DNA of 64,000 bases from Ganoderma boninense (lineage: Eukaryota; Basidiomycota; Agaricomycetes; Polyporales; Polyporaceae). Numbering within the stretch: position 1 is the first letter of the stretch; each line of letters begins with the position of its first letter. The stretch is taken from assembly GCA_002900995.3 (NCBI GenBank), contig CM035304.1:5720134-5784133 (forward strand). Reading direction: 5' to 3'. This document shows, piece by piece, positions 1-10,431 of the stretch. The translations under genes were made by a program, and so were the position numbers. A model generated the notes under the pieces. That model had not been told where the DNA came from. It was given only the letters and a program-made list of their open reading frames with translations, and did not search any database.

Positions 1-2021
1 TCCCAACCCGGCCATGGTGAACGGGAGGCGACAACGCGGAGTCGCTGGAGGTTCTACGCATACTAGCATGGCCGGGTCCCCACGTAGGTCGTAAGAGGAG
101 GCGCCACCGCGCATTCATCAAGGCGTGACGAGCTAGGAGGGCCAAGTTCGAAGACGTGGCCGTGCAGGTTCTGGACGCAAAGGGTGCGTTTAGGCTGTCC
201 GTTCCTGGCTTTGGAAGTGTGATGCCCGTGTGTAGCTCTCTGATATCGTATCTCTCGCGCACGCCCCATCCCCACCGGCTCCTCTTCGTTGTTCAACACA
301 TCGATCCTTTCAATCCGCCCCTGGCAGGCTTATGTCGCTCCCCCTCCCCTCCCTTTCACTCTCTCCAATGCGTCCAGTTATGAGAAATCGTAGATTCTCT
401 GCGCTCGATGCAGCGTCCGAGGAACAAGATTTACCGCTGCAACTCAGGCGGTCGACCTCAAGCCATCATGTGTGCGAGAGCATTCAAGAACATATCGCGA
501 ACATCGCAGCGGGACCCCAGGAGGATACGACCAAGTTGCTCGTGCGCCCACATGAGAGTTCTGGGCATAGGACAAGGTGCGTATCGGGTGTCCTTCCTGG
601 GCCGGAACATGTGATACTCATGCGACGCTGCATGGCCAGCTCGTCGAGGAGAGGGCAATACCTGATTTCCTGTGAATGCTTCAGCACAGTACAATAACCG
701 AGAGTGCTGAGTTCGCGTTCGCCCAAAGTCGAACCTCGCAAACACGGAGTTCTGACGATGCCCTGCTCCTGACTCGGGCATCCGATTGTCCGTCAGCTCC
801 ATTGGTTAACTAGCGCGACATCCGTCAGCCGCCTCAACCCGCGTAATCGACGAGGCGCATGGTGCAACTCCTGCATAGGTCCTAGACTCGGGGTTTCGAT
901 GGACACGTTCCGTGCCTCTCTCTCTCTCTCTCTCTACGCAATCTACTCCCGTCCATGCACATCTCTGATGCTCACTGGCAGGCAGCGACAAGTTGCTGTG
1001 TTCCTCGCGATTGTTTCCGCAGGTCATTTCCAGCTCGCAGGGCATCGAGAAGCCTCGTCAAAAGCCACGCAAGTGGGTTCATGGCTTCTTTCCGTAGTGA
1101 ACAGTCTTCCTGATGTTCATGTGAGCAGCGGTACTGGCTGCTGCTCGAGGAGCTCTCTTACACGTCGTAACAAGCATCGAGGGCGAGACGCTGCAGGGAG
1201 CTCCAGAGCTTGCTGCCAAACCCACGCAACCTACGGGCATCGTGCAGGTCACGATAGTCGTGGCTGCTCTGTTGGGAGCTTAGTTTTCCTGATGAAGTCG
1301 ACGGTCTTCTACAGCAACCACGAGCGTGCCGTCACGCTCAACTCCTGCTCCACCACCGCGCTCACGGGAAAGGCGCAGCTGCGGTGGCTTTGGCACGCGC
1401 ATTATCTACAAAACGTGCAGAGAGCACTGGATGTCGTGTTCGAGATCGTGAGCGGGACACAGACACTCAAGGACAACGTTCCTGCTACTGGACCCACTGC
1501 TTGGGGTACTTGTGACTGTACGAACAGTAGCTAGGACGTTAACGGGGCTTTGGGGAGGATCGAGGAACAGTAGAGACGCTCTTCTGCCGCAGCCCAGTTT
1601 CTCGTGCTTGCGACTGTCGTTATGGTTTGCTGCTGGCGGATTGTGAGTGATTGAGGCCAGCATTTGGCGAACTACTGGAAGAGCGCGATTATCTGCCAAG
1701 GGAGCAGGACATACGGGCTACTTGGACGCCCATATTCGGCACGAAGATCCTCGCACCGGCCACACCCCTTCGGGTGCGTGAGGCATGACCTCTCCGTGAG
1801 CCGCCTGCGTAGAAAGGATCCTCATCGATTCTTTCATCTCAGCCACTGCCGTCATCTCCACGTCAGCCACTCGTCGTGCAATCTTCCTCGGCAAATGCGC
1901 ATTGGTACCCTTCGTTCAGCGGTATGTACCAGAGTGCTATATACATATCGCTCGTGTTCGTCTGGTAGTATGCTGATTGCATATTAATATTCCCAGCCAC
2001 CTGAGTTCATCCTCGAATCAA
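1..2021. other. No supportable gene; promoter of HET-A at right end
   Basis: Open stretches at 332-697 and 899-1534 (+) have no recognisable domain, no convincing splice pattern and low-complexity composition, so I do not call them genes. A (CT)n run sits at 916-935. A TATA-like TATATA at 1938-1943 lies 84 bases before the HET-A start and probably belongs to its promoter. Nothing else is evident. Confidence 0.6.
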
Positions 2022-4187
2022 ATGCGCGTTCTCGACGCCCAGACCGGTCAGTTCGTGGAGATAAACCCAGAGAACCGCAAGTCGATGTACGCCATCCTGT
2101 CACATACCTGGGATGCAAATGGCGAACAGACGTACGAGCAGCTGAGGACCATCCAGCGGCGCTACGACTCTTTGTCTCCAGCCCCACAGGATGGCCATCC
2201 AGGCGTGTCCCAGGGTGGCACTTCGTCTAACCGGGAACGGAACCAAGTCGCGACACCCCATACCTCAGCCTCTTCGCAGCTCTCTAGCGACTCTACGCTC
2301 CCTCGAGCAACTATCGGGCGTTTAACCCAGTCAGAGGTCGAAGACTTGTTCCGCACGGTCAGCGAGGCATATGGTCTCCCCGGCTCTGCCCCTCCTCTCA
2401 CTTCGAAGTCCTTATGGGACGACCCCGAGCTGTCTCCCAAGGTCCGGGACGCATGCCGCGTCGCCCGTGAGCACGGCTACCGCTACATCTGGATCGACTC
2501 GTGCTGCATCGACAAGTCGAGCAGCTCAGAGCTCTCCGAAGCCATAAACTCCATGTACAAGTGGTACGCCCTCGCAGCGGTGTGCTACGCGTATCTCGCC
2601 GACGTCCCTCCAGGAGAAGACCATCACGCTGAGGGCTCCGCCTTCCGCGAGAGCCGGTGGTTTCACCGCGGATGGACGCTGCAGGAGCTCATCGCTCCGG
2701 GATCGGTGGAGTTTCTCTCCCAGGACTGGGCTCCCATTGACTCGAAGCACGCTCTCGTCAACCTGGTCGAGAGCATCACCACGATCGAGTACAAAGCGCT
2801 GCTGCACGTGGAGCCACTGGAGGTGTTCAGCGTCGCCCAACGGCTGTCGTGGGCCGCGAAGCGGGAGACGACTCGGCAGGAAGACGAGGCGTATTCACTG
2901 CTGGGCATCTTCGACATCCAGATGCCGACGCTGTACGGGGAGGGCGAGCGCGCGTTCCGGCGGCTGCAGGAGCAGATCATGCAGCGCATCCCGGACCAGA
3001 GCCTCTTCGCGTGGGGACTGCCTGATATGAACTCCCGGCTCTTCCTAGATTCTCAACGCTCTGCCATCCCGAAGGCTCTGCATGTGGAATTGTGGAGCTC
3101 TCCGGCCCTTCGACATCTTTTTGCCGTCTCCCCTCATCTATTCCGCGGTTGCGAAGGGATTACCACTTCTCGTCCTGACGTCACACGGCTCTCGCCAGCG
3201 TCCTCTCATAGCCACAAGGTAGCGTACACGTCCACCCCTTATGGCATTCGCACACAGTTTCAGGTGGTTCCTCTTACCCGCGACTTACTTTTGTGCACTC
3301 TACTACCCAATGAGCCCGACGTCCAACTCGACCTTTCTCCTTCAGAGTCTCTCGCCTCGGAGGGCGCGCGGTGGTACCTTGCTCTCCTCGGATGCCAACA
3401 CAGGGGACGCGAGGGGCATCGACTGGGGCGGGTCTGCTACATCACTCCATCCAACGAATCTGATGTTGAATTGGTGTACGCTGGATCCATCTACATCCCG
3501 TCGCAACAAAGCGGCGAATCCGGACTCGACGGCCTCTCCAATCTCTTCCTCCTGCCGCCGGAAACCATCGAGCTCCTTCGCCCGCATGCGGAACTCAAGA
3601 CCATCTACATCCCGCATCCCGACCGCACCATCCCACTCGCGACCTCGAGCCTTCGACAGCAGCCATACGGCGCGATCAGGTTGGTGCTGCTTACGGAGAC
3701 CCGCGACGCCCTGAGCTCCCGGCGGGGATACTCGACTCGGGTCGACCTCCGCGGTCCGGACGCGGAGCACCCGACCATGCACCTTCTCACACTCGCCAAC
3801 GACGAGCACACCATCACGGTCGAGTTCCAGCACGATCTTCAGGACGACGGCATGCGGTTTATCATCGAGGCCAAGGTCAAGATCTCGGTTTCCCATCCTC
3901 CACTCGACTCTGCCTTCCCGGACGCAGAGGCGGATCGGAGTCGTCAGACGGTGTCTTGGGCCGACCAGGCGGTCCGCGACACTGTGTCTTGGACGGACGG
4001 TTCGTGGTTTCTAGAACCGTGGAAGGAGAAGCTGGACCATCAAAGAGTCCAGCTGAGCGCAGCGGGGGGTGGCAGGCCGCTCGTCGTGGACCTCGGGCTG
4101 GACTTCGCGGGAGGTGGGTACTACTTCCTGCACGTCGATGTTCTCAGCAGCGACTCGGAGGACTCGCCGGCAGCCTTTACTGTCTAG
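2022..4187 (+). CDS. HET-domain protein (HET-A), intronless
   Basis: 721-aa protein with an N-terminal heterokaryon-incompatibility (HET) domain. HET hallmarks seen: YAILSHTW at about residues 23-30, YIWIDSCCIDKSSSSELSEA at about 155-174, RGWTLQELIAP at 216-226, ending near DQSLFAWG at about 325-332. A low-complexity linker (about 49-128) separates the first motif from the core. The C-terminal half (about 400-721) has no named domain but is shared by all HET genes in the window: a YGIRTQF box, WYLALLGCQH, GRVCYITPS, a LKTIYIPHP box, TVSWTD-like repeats and LDFAGGGYYFLHVDVL at the end. The start at 2022 is chosen because every paralogue begins MR(V/L/F)LD at this point; the frame is open 45 bases further up. 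There is no NACHT or WD40 part, unlike HET-E/D of Podospora. HET domains can trigger cell death in incompatible fusions; that role is inferred here. Confidence 0.93.
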   Translation: MRVLDAQTGQFVEINPENRKSMYAILSHTWDANGEQTYEQLRTIQRRYDSLSPAPQDGHPGVSQGGTSSNRERNQVATPHTSASSQLSSDSTLPRATIGRLTQSEVEDLFRTVSEAYGLPGSAPPLTSKSLWDDPELSPKVRDACRVAREHGYRYIWIDSCCIDKSSSSELSEAINSMYKWYALAAVCYAYLADVPPGEDHHAEGSAFRESRWFHRGWTLQELIAPGSVEFLSQDWAPIDSKHALVNLVESITTIEYKALLHVEPLEVFSVAQRLSWAAKRETTRQEDEAYSLLGIFDIQMPTLYGEGERAFRRLQEQIMQRIPDQSLFAWGLPDMNSRLFLDSQRSAIPKALHVELWSSPALRHLFAVSPHLFRGCEGITTSRPDVTRLSPASSHSHKVAYTSTPYGIRTQFQVVPLTRDLLLCTLLPNEPDVQLDLSPSESLASEGARWYLALLGCQHRGREGHRLGRVCYITPSNESDVELVYAGSIYIPSQQSGESGLDGLSNLFLLPPETIELLRPHAELKTIYIPHPDRTIPLATSSLRQQPYGAIRLVLLTETRDALSSRRGYSTRVDLRGPDAEHPTMHLLTLANDEHTITVEFQHDLQDDGMRFIIEAKVKISVSHPPLDSAFPDAEADRSRQTVSWADQAVRDTVSWTDGSWFLEPWKEKLDHQRVQLSAAGGGRPLVVDLGLDFAGGGYYFLHVDVLSSDSEDSPAAFTV

Positions 4188-5062
4188 CTGGTTGTACATG
4201 TGGGAGCAGGGAGGGCATAGTCTTCATCTTATTGTACCGTCGTAGCAGCTTTCTTTTCTTACCCCCGTATTTCCGACGTTGGGCCCCGACGTCATCAAGC
4301 TTGAGGTGCTTCGTGCTGAATTTGAGGCCGTTGTGACCGTGCCAACTTCGATGGCATATCGTAGATACGAGACTGAGTCATGATATGTTAAGCTATCACT
4401 TCCAATGGAATATGAAACCGTGACGCTGAGATGATGCTCGAGCACAGGTGGCTATCGTGCAGTCGGTAGCTTGGTACGGTACCTTGATGATAGCTTCAAA
4501 GACCTCTATCGGGAGCGCGAGCTGGACAAGCATAGAGTGGCAGTTGGTGGTTTGATATCAACCTTCTCGATAGCAGGAAGGGGAGATCCTGAAACTTTGG
4601 ATCAGCCCAGCTGCGAGAGAGACTAGAAGGGGTGAGACGAACTGAAGCCGTGGCGTCCTGCATTGACAGTTAAACACACATATCTCGAGTTCGAATATGT
4701 GGTGTGTCGTCGTTTATCCCAGATTGCAACGCAAGACTCACTCATTATCGTAGATCCTACAACAGTGGATTTATCCTGCAGGATGACCAGCCCTTCCGTT
4801 ATCTTACAGTGACCGACACATTGTGCTGGGTAACCCCACAACTCGACAAGACTTGGCACGATGAGATACGCAGGCTACGCAATGTACAATGCATGGGGAA
4901 ACATGACCACCGCAGGACAGGGCGACGACAACAACAGACCATGACAGACCCCATGGCCCCACACCACAATTTCGATTTCTGACCAGGACCAAACTTCACT
5001 GTCGTAACTGAGACATCAGACACTGGCGAAGTTGGACATAGATGATGGTGTACGTACGAGGC
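4188..5062. other. Convergent intergenic region between HET-A and X1
   Basis: No gene is seen. Bases from about 4800 to 5062 resemble, in reverse complement, the 3' flank of X2 (52831-53115), including the shared string GAGTTGTGGGGTTACCC, so they belong to the duplicated X block rather than being unique spacer. Confidence 0.6.
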
Positions 5063-6200
5063 TCACGCTTTCTCACTTGCTTCAAGGGCCGGGAGGTGTA
5101 CATTGTACCAGTGCATCTTCTTCGCCATTGAGAGACATTCCATGGTGAAGTACTCCACGGCCGCCAGGATGAGGCATCGCTCCATGAGAGGGTTCTCACG
5201 ACTCAAATCAATCACCCCCTTGAGCTGCGCCTCATCCATTGCAAGAAGCACAGCGAAGCAGCTGAAGTCAGAGGCAGAGGCAGAGGTGGAGACAGATGGA
5301 GCTTCAGCCGGGTCGGAGGTTCGAAGCTCGTCGAGAACTCCCCTGAGCCCCTTCACGATGGATAGCAAACACGGCATCGCGTCCACGAGTACCTGTCGCA
5401 CAGCGCGAACTTCAGCAGGGGTCAGCTCTGCCAGCGACACGGTACAGATGGCTTGGTGAGCGGATGCTACGCCGAACTCGTTGCTGGCATTAGGGAAGAG
5501 GTGGCAGAGGCATCGCGCCATGGGATCCTCGTTGACGTTGTCAACCATGCAGATGGTTGCTGGATTGACGGAGCAGGCTTTGCGATCGGTGACCGGTGAC
5601 GGCACACCAGGAGAGTTGGAGGCTCCGTTTGAGGGGAGCGCTGTGGAGACAGTTTGAATGCGACGAATTCAATGCCAGCGTACACATGGAACTTACGAGG
5701 CGAACTAGAGGTTGCTCCCTTCGCCTCAGTGTCAGCGAGGGGAGGAAGAGATGTGATATCCCCCTGGACGGGAGCATGATCGTCGCGGTCCATGAGGCCT
5801 GAAGGCTCCGGTGCGGCCAGCAGAGAACTGCTTTGATCGACGGCCTGTTGAAGGGATTGTAGCGAGAGATAGCGTAGGAAAATGTCAGTATCATGTTGAA
5901 TACCTGAACCAAATGGACGGAGCTCTCACCTCCAGCACACGGAGCGGCTGCTTGATGGTGGGTTGCGTGGAGTCTGAGGCAGACATTGGGGATTATATGG
6001 AGGGAATAGCTGGGCGGCATTGAGGTGAAGAGGCGAACGGAGCTCGACTTTGTACCCAGTGCAGGTGGGAGCTAAGGTTGTCGATCGATGGCATCAACAA
6101 TATCGAGAGAACAATCAAATGGTGCTAGTAGAGGGAACCGACCTTCAGGAAGAGAAGGGCGGACCTCTATTACGTGTGCGCTTGCTCAACATGAGAAGCT
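4800..6200 (-). repeat. X block copy 1 (inverted duplicate of 51695-53115)
   Basis: Reverse-complement homology with 51695-53115 covers the upstream region, all three exons, both intron positions and the 3' flank of the orphan X gene. Upstream landmarks common to both copies are CGTAATAGAGG, CTCTTCCTGAAGG, TGTTGATGCCATCGAT and TACAAAGTCGAGC. The downstream landmark is GAGTTGTGGGGTTACCC. The homology begins just after the HET-E stop in the other copy. Borders are by eye and accurate to perhaps 50 bases. No target-site duplication or terminal repeat was seen, so the mechanism is unknown. Confidence 0.75.
5063..5986 (-). CDS. Orphan protein X1 (paralogue of X2), three exons
   Basis: Function unknown; no known domain recognised. 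Exons by comparison with X2: 5930..5986, 5697..5844 and 5063..5640, giving 260 aa. The start is MSASDSTQP, matching MSLSDSTQP in X2. Intron 1 (5845-5929) and intron 2 (5641-5696, 56 nt, GTAAGT..CACAG) lie at the same places as in X2; intron 2 is needed to restore the frame. The N-terminal third is Ser/Pro-rich and variable. The conserved part starts at NEDPMARCLCHLFP and ends HWYNVHLPALEASEKA, and looks mostly alpha-helical; no signal peptide or TM segment is visible. It lies tail-to-tail with HET-A, 875 bases apart. Context suggests a HET partner, regulator or target, but this is inference. It could equally be a lineage-specific gene carried along by duplication. Confidence 0.85.
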
Positions 6201-7016
6201 ATTCCAAGCTCAATTCAAAGGCAAGGCAGCGGGGGAACAGGGAAGGCGGTCAACTTATGGTCCAAATCGTACAGGCAGACATCGAACTGCTCTTCGTATC
6301 CCACCTGCCTTTGCTCACATCCCCGGCGGAGGTAGGATGTGAGGAAAGACAGGTGGGTACTAGACCGAGCTGGTCCACTGGCGTATGCACATAACTGCGC
6401 GAAATCCCGTGCCCTACTGGATTCTCTTCTTTGATACAAGCAAATGAACCGTCAGCACTGGCAGGTGTGACCAGTGCATCCCCCCCTGCCAGACAGTCCG
6501 AGAAAGCTGCCACTTGCTCACCAAACATGCAACCTGTGCTTACCCAAAATACAACCAAGTTATAGCCTAGCCATTCCCCAGACAGATAGTCAGACAAATT
6601 GCGCTGCTGTTGTAAAACGCAAGTTCGCAGTTCGCTTTGCCTTGAGGAGGTCGGACGGGTTCGAAAGACGGCACGATAAGGCGCATGTATCACAGTTCAG
6701 GGAGACGACCAGGGGGAAAAGCAATAGTCCCCATCGCCTAGGCGCAAGGCGACGAAATCAGCAGATAGGACCAAGAAGAGCATCAGTTCATTTGGTCATG
6801 GTCCCTGGACAGTGAACGGGGTCGATGTGGCGAGAAGGAAGGAGCAATGTAGACGCGCACGGCTACCTGCTCTGAACTAGGCTTGGGGTGAAAATTATGC
6901 AGTAAAAAACAACTTACACTCTCTTTGTTGGTATGGAGGCGGTCGTTTGTTGGCTCCTTCTGGCCGTGCATGCTACTTCGACGAAGAAAAAGAAAGAAAG
7001 AAAGGCAAAATATACA
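5987..7016. other. X1 upstream region and spacer
   Basis: Bases 5987 to about 6200 are the X1 promoter side, conserved with X2. A weak match near 6290-6320 (reverse complement GCAGGTGGGATACGAAGA) resembles the HET-E 3' end near 51663-51680, but is too short to call a HET remnant. Nothing is recognised from 6330 to 7006. The aaaa at 7007-7010 is the T-run terminator of the tRNA. Confidence 0.5.
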
Positions 7017-7119
7017 CTGCCCCGGAGAGTCTCGAACTCTCGACCTTCCGATCCCACTACTTTGCGCCTGGAGGCTGGCAGTAACAGTCGGACGCTGTAA
7101 CCAACTCAGCCACGGGGCA
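7017..7119 (-). tRNA. tRNA-Asn(GTT) with a 29-nt intron
   Basis: A full cloverleaf can be drawn on the minus strand. Acceptor stem TGCCCCG pairs with CGGGGCA; D arm is GCTG/CAGC; anticodon stem is TCCGA/TCGGA with loop CTGTTA-A, anticodon GTT. Variable loop is AGGTC; T arm GAGAG-TTCGAGA-CTCTC; discriminator G (usual for Asn). The intron (7053-7081) sits one base 3' of the anticodon, the canonical position for nuclear tRNA introns. A TTTT run about 10 bases past the 3' end is a pol III terminator. The D arm GCTGAGTTGGTTA, which includes the internal A box, matches eukaryotic tRNA-Asn well. It is divergent from the ERT1-like gene, with 121 bases between its 5' end and that start codon. Confidence 0.93.
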
Positions 7120-7240
7120 TGCACAGCCTCATGCATGGGGAACACCTATGATTTGTTGAAGGTAAGAATTGTATTTGTATTGAACGGCCTTTGGAGGAAG
7201 TTTCGTTTCTTGCTCCCCGACCGCGCCCGACCCCAGAACG

Positions 7241-10200
7241 ATGGCGAGCTTTGCGACCGTCCCGGCCCACGCCGATCCCCCGCCTCGCTCTGGCACCTCT
7301 GCAGGCGACTCTACACACCAACTCGACTCTCAGAACGCCGCAGACCAGCTCGGAAACAGCACCTCGGGCGAGCACGACACCGACAACGACGCCCCCGGCA
7401 AGAAGAAGAAAGGAACAAAACGGAGGAAGGTTAACCATGCCTGTCTGTACTGTCGCCGGAGCCATATGACCTGCGACGAAGGGCGCCCTTGCCAACGATG
7501 GTACGAGTCTTCCCGGTCCTTCCCTGCACACGACCGTCTTCGTGCTGAACGTCGACCACAGTATTAAGCGCGAGATCGGCCACCTCTGCCACGACGAACG
7601 GCGAGCGGCGGGCAAGGACAAGTCAGCCGAGCCAACCGTCTCGACTTCCGTCACAAATCCCCCTATAGACGTCGCACGGGCTCCCCCTGGCGAGTATCCT
7701 CACTTCAACCACGTACCCCCGCCGAGCCTCTGACATCCAGGTCGCGGACGTCCTCGCTCCCCACACGACAGCAGGGCAGTACGGCTCTCCGTCCTTAACC
7801 ATGAACTCCACATGGCCAGGGCTCGGTCTGGGCATGGTCGGTGCTTGGTCGTATGGGCCCGAGAATCTGAGCAACGAGTTCTCCGTCCTCTCGTGAGTAC
7901 TCCATTCTGCGTCGAGTCCTAGCATTCGCATTCCGTGGTATTTCCGCTTCCCTGAGAATGAGAGACAAGGTGGAACATGCACAACCATGATCGACAGCCA
8001 TCGAATGTCGACGGTGTTGATGGAACGGCTGCAACGAATGACCTGGTATCTTCCCTTGCTTTGGGGACTCAATGATGCCGTTCGCGCTGAGCGTTATTTC
8101 TTCAACACGGCGCACTGTCGAGCGATGGCCGTAATGTGGCTATTGACTCGTGTGGTCATTTTACGTGGACCATATTCCTTGCTTTGAAAGTTCTGCGCGT
8201 CTACCTCACCAGACAGAGCGCAACAGCTATGACGTCACTTGCTAAGACGCAGGACGCATCCGCTTGCTGGAGAATGCGCTCTCACTTGCTCGCCAGTTCA
8301 TCGTCCAAATTTTATGTCTACGCCGGGAGGGGGTTACCCTCGTCGTTCGCATTGTTGCCGCGAAAATAGTCAATCCCGACATCGTGGGAGGATGTGCACA
8401 TCATTTAAGTCTGGTGCCACACACTTGCCCCACTCGATTGCCTCTAGTTCGACAGGTGCCCGGATTGTCGACAGTACACGAAGTCGGGCGGTCAGCGGAT
8501 GCGCGGCATGTTCAGCCGCTCCTTCATTGTCTGGAGCCGTGTTGGCAGGAAAGGTCAGACTTATCGAAGTTGGCCTGACCCGTCAGTCTCCGACCATCTG
8601 CGCAGACCGGTCTGATCATCTTGGTGAACTGGTCGGAACTCGCATGGCTCTAATTCAGACGCCTGCGATCGTCATGCCCGTCGCTCTGCGTAATGTAGAC
8701 GGCCACCTGGACCCATTGCGATGCACGACCTAATTGAGCATCTAGGCAATGAACCTGATATAGCGGTACCGTTCGGGATATCGGCCTTCGTTGCTGTGAT
8801 CCCAGCACTACAGTTCGATAACGCTTGGGGCATACCAGATACGATACTCTGGAGCTAGTCCTAGCCTCCCTCACAAGCCCTGCAGTGAACCATTCGCGAT
8901 TGTAGTGGGCCACATGTTCCAGGGACTGGACCGAATGGGCCAGTGTCTACGCCCTAGAGGCGTTAACCCAAGTGGTCACGAAAACACCGACGTCAGGACC
9001 CACTTCTCATATAGACAAGCAAGTAAACAGATTTTAGGTGGATGACGTGCAACGAGCACATAAGCAGTAATCTTTCAACTTCGTCCGGGCTTTGGAGCAT
9101 GCACGTCATCCTATCGGTTTCTCGGCCCCGCTTTTTTGCACCATGCTAACGCCTGTTCCCTATCTACAGCGATTTCCTCGAGTCATTAGATGACGGGACG
9201 TTCTTCAGCCAACCCCCAGCGGTGGCACCCCAACTCATGTCTAGTCCAACATACGCCAACCCCGTTGCGCTTGGCGTCGATAACCCCTATATTCAACAAC
9301 CGGGAGGCATCCCAGGTACGGCCGCCCCGTCCACGCCCGCAGGTGTCCCCCAACCCGAAAGCCCCGAGCGAGAACATGACAAGCCCGCGGATGAGCCGGC
9401 GGTCGTGCTGCCCGCTGCGACGAAGACGGAACGGTTCTTCCTCACGGCTGCCGACCAGGCGTCTGGCTCGCGCAATGAGCGGCTGAACATGGTCATACGG
9501 AGCAAGTATGAAGCTGGGCTCCTAAAGCCGTACAACTACGTCAAGGGGTATGCCAGGTTGTCGCGGTGGATGGACAGGAAGTGCGTGTTTCTCTAGCGCG
9601 TATGTTATGTATAGCTGGCAGGTGTGCTGACATGCGTGTGGGGCAGCGTCTCGCAAGAGTCGAAGCAGAAGATCCTGCACCCTCTATCTGTGCTCCGGCC
9701 CAAATTCCGGGTGAGGCGCTGACTGCCAGTGCTGTATGTGGGATGCGACCTGCTAACGCTGTCGTGCAGGCTATCGCGCAGTCCGAATCTCTCACCGACA
9801 TCGTGCGTATCCATCTCGGCTTTACGGGATGCGGCAGGCTGATTCATCTCTTCGGCAGGACTTGGTGTTCATCGAAGAAGCGTTCGAGCGCCTGCTGCTC
9901 GATTATGACCGCGTGTTCTCTGCGATGGCCATCCCTGCATGCCTCTGGCGCCGCACGGGCGAGATATACAAAGCTAATCGCGAGTTCGCCGAGCTCGTCG
10001 GAGTGGACGGGTACATGCTTCGCGACGTGAGTGTCCAAGCTCCTTCCACCTGCGCAGAGTGTGACCCACGTTCCTTCTCAGGGCCGCCTGTGCATCTACG
10101 AACTCATGGCGGAGGATTCCGCGGTCAACTACTGGGAGGTACGCCCGCTGTCTCCAGTTATCGTAATCGCCGCGGCGCTCACCCTCTCTGGCATGCACAG

Positions 10201-10431
10201 AAATACGGGAACGTGGCGTTTGACTCACACCAGAAGGCGGTCCTTACGACGTGCGTGCTGCGGTACAAGCCGCTGCTGCCCTCGAACGGCGCGGTGACGC
10301 CGGCGCGGGTGAAGGAGCAGCACCAGCCGCCAAAGGAGGAGGGCTTCATCAGCTGCTGCTTCTCGTTCACGATTCGGCGGGACCCATACGGGATCCCGAC
10401 GCTCATCGTTGGGAACTTCATCAAGTGCTAA
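7241..10431 (+). CDS. ERT1: ERT1/RDS2-like Zn2Cys6-PAS transcription factor
   Basis: Nuclear regulator of gluconeogenesis/non-fermentable carbon genes in the ERT1/RDS2 family. Exons: 7241..7500, 7562..7892 (with a frame break, see below), 9170..9580, 9647..9710, 9770..9802, 9859..10026, 10082..10138, 10201..10431; about 508 aa. The zinc cluster is split by intron 1: Cys68, 71, 78, 84, 87, 96 (CLYCRRSHMTCDEGRPCQRC). Then come a Pro/Ser/Thr-rich linker, the family block NEFSVLSDFLESLDD, TERFFLTAADQ, KPYNYVKGYARLSRWMDR, and a PAS domain with FERLLLDYDRVF and ACLWRRTGEIYKANREFAEL, ending LIVGNFIKC. Two oddities: near 7730 the frame changes (stop TGA at 7731-7733 after VPPPSL; DIQVADVLAP continues in +1), bridgeable only by an implausible 28-nt GT..AG intron or a one-base error; and intron 2 is 1,277 nt. 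Family assignment is firm; whether this copy is intact is not. Confidence 0.88.
7893..9169 (+). other. Unusually long intron of the ERT1-like gene (1,277 nt)
   Basis: The donor GTGAGTACT follows NEFSVLS; the acceptor CTACAG precedes DFLESLDD, and the flanks join in frame to a block conserved in the family. Other introns here are mostly 50-120 nt. Inside, open frames at 8239-8733 and 8264-8578 (+) show no recognisable domain. No terminal repeats, polyA tail or target-site duplication was seen. It could be an old insertion. Confidence 0.7.

Noticed and set aside
899..1534. Open frame of 211 codons on the plus strand
   Set aside because: No domain, begins in a CT repeat, composition unlike the verified genes, and no homologous or spliced continuation.
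6290..6325. HET 3'-end remnant upstream of X1
   Set aside because: The match with the HET-E end is under 20 bases and could be chance; only the block after the HET stop is clearly homologous.
8239..8733. Open frame inside the long ERT1 intron, as a possible nested gene
   Set aside because: No domain, Arg/Ser/Cys-rich random-looking composition, no splice or promoter support.
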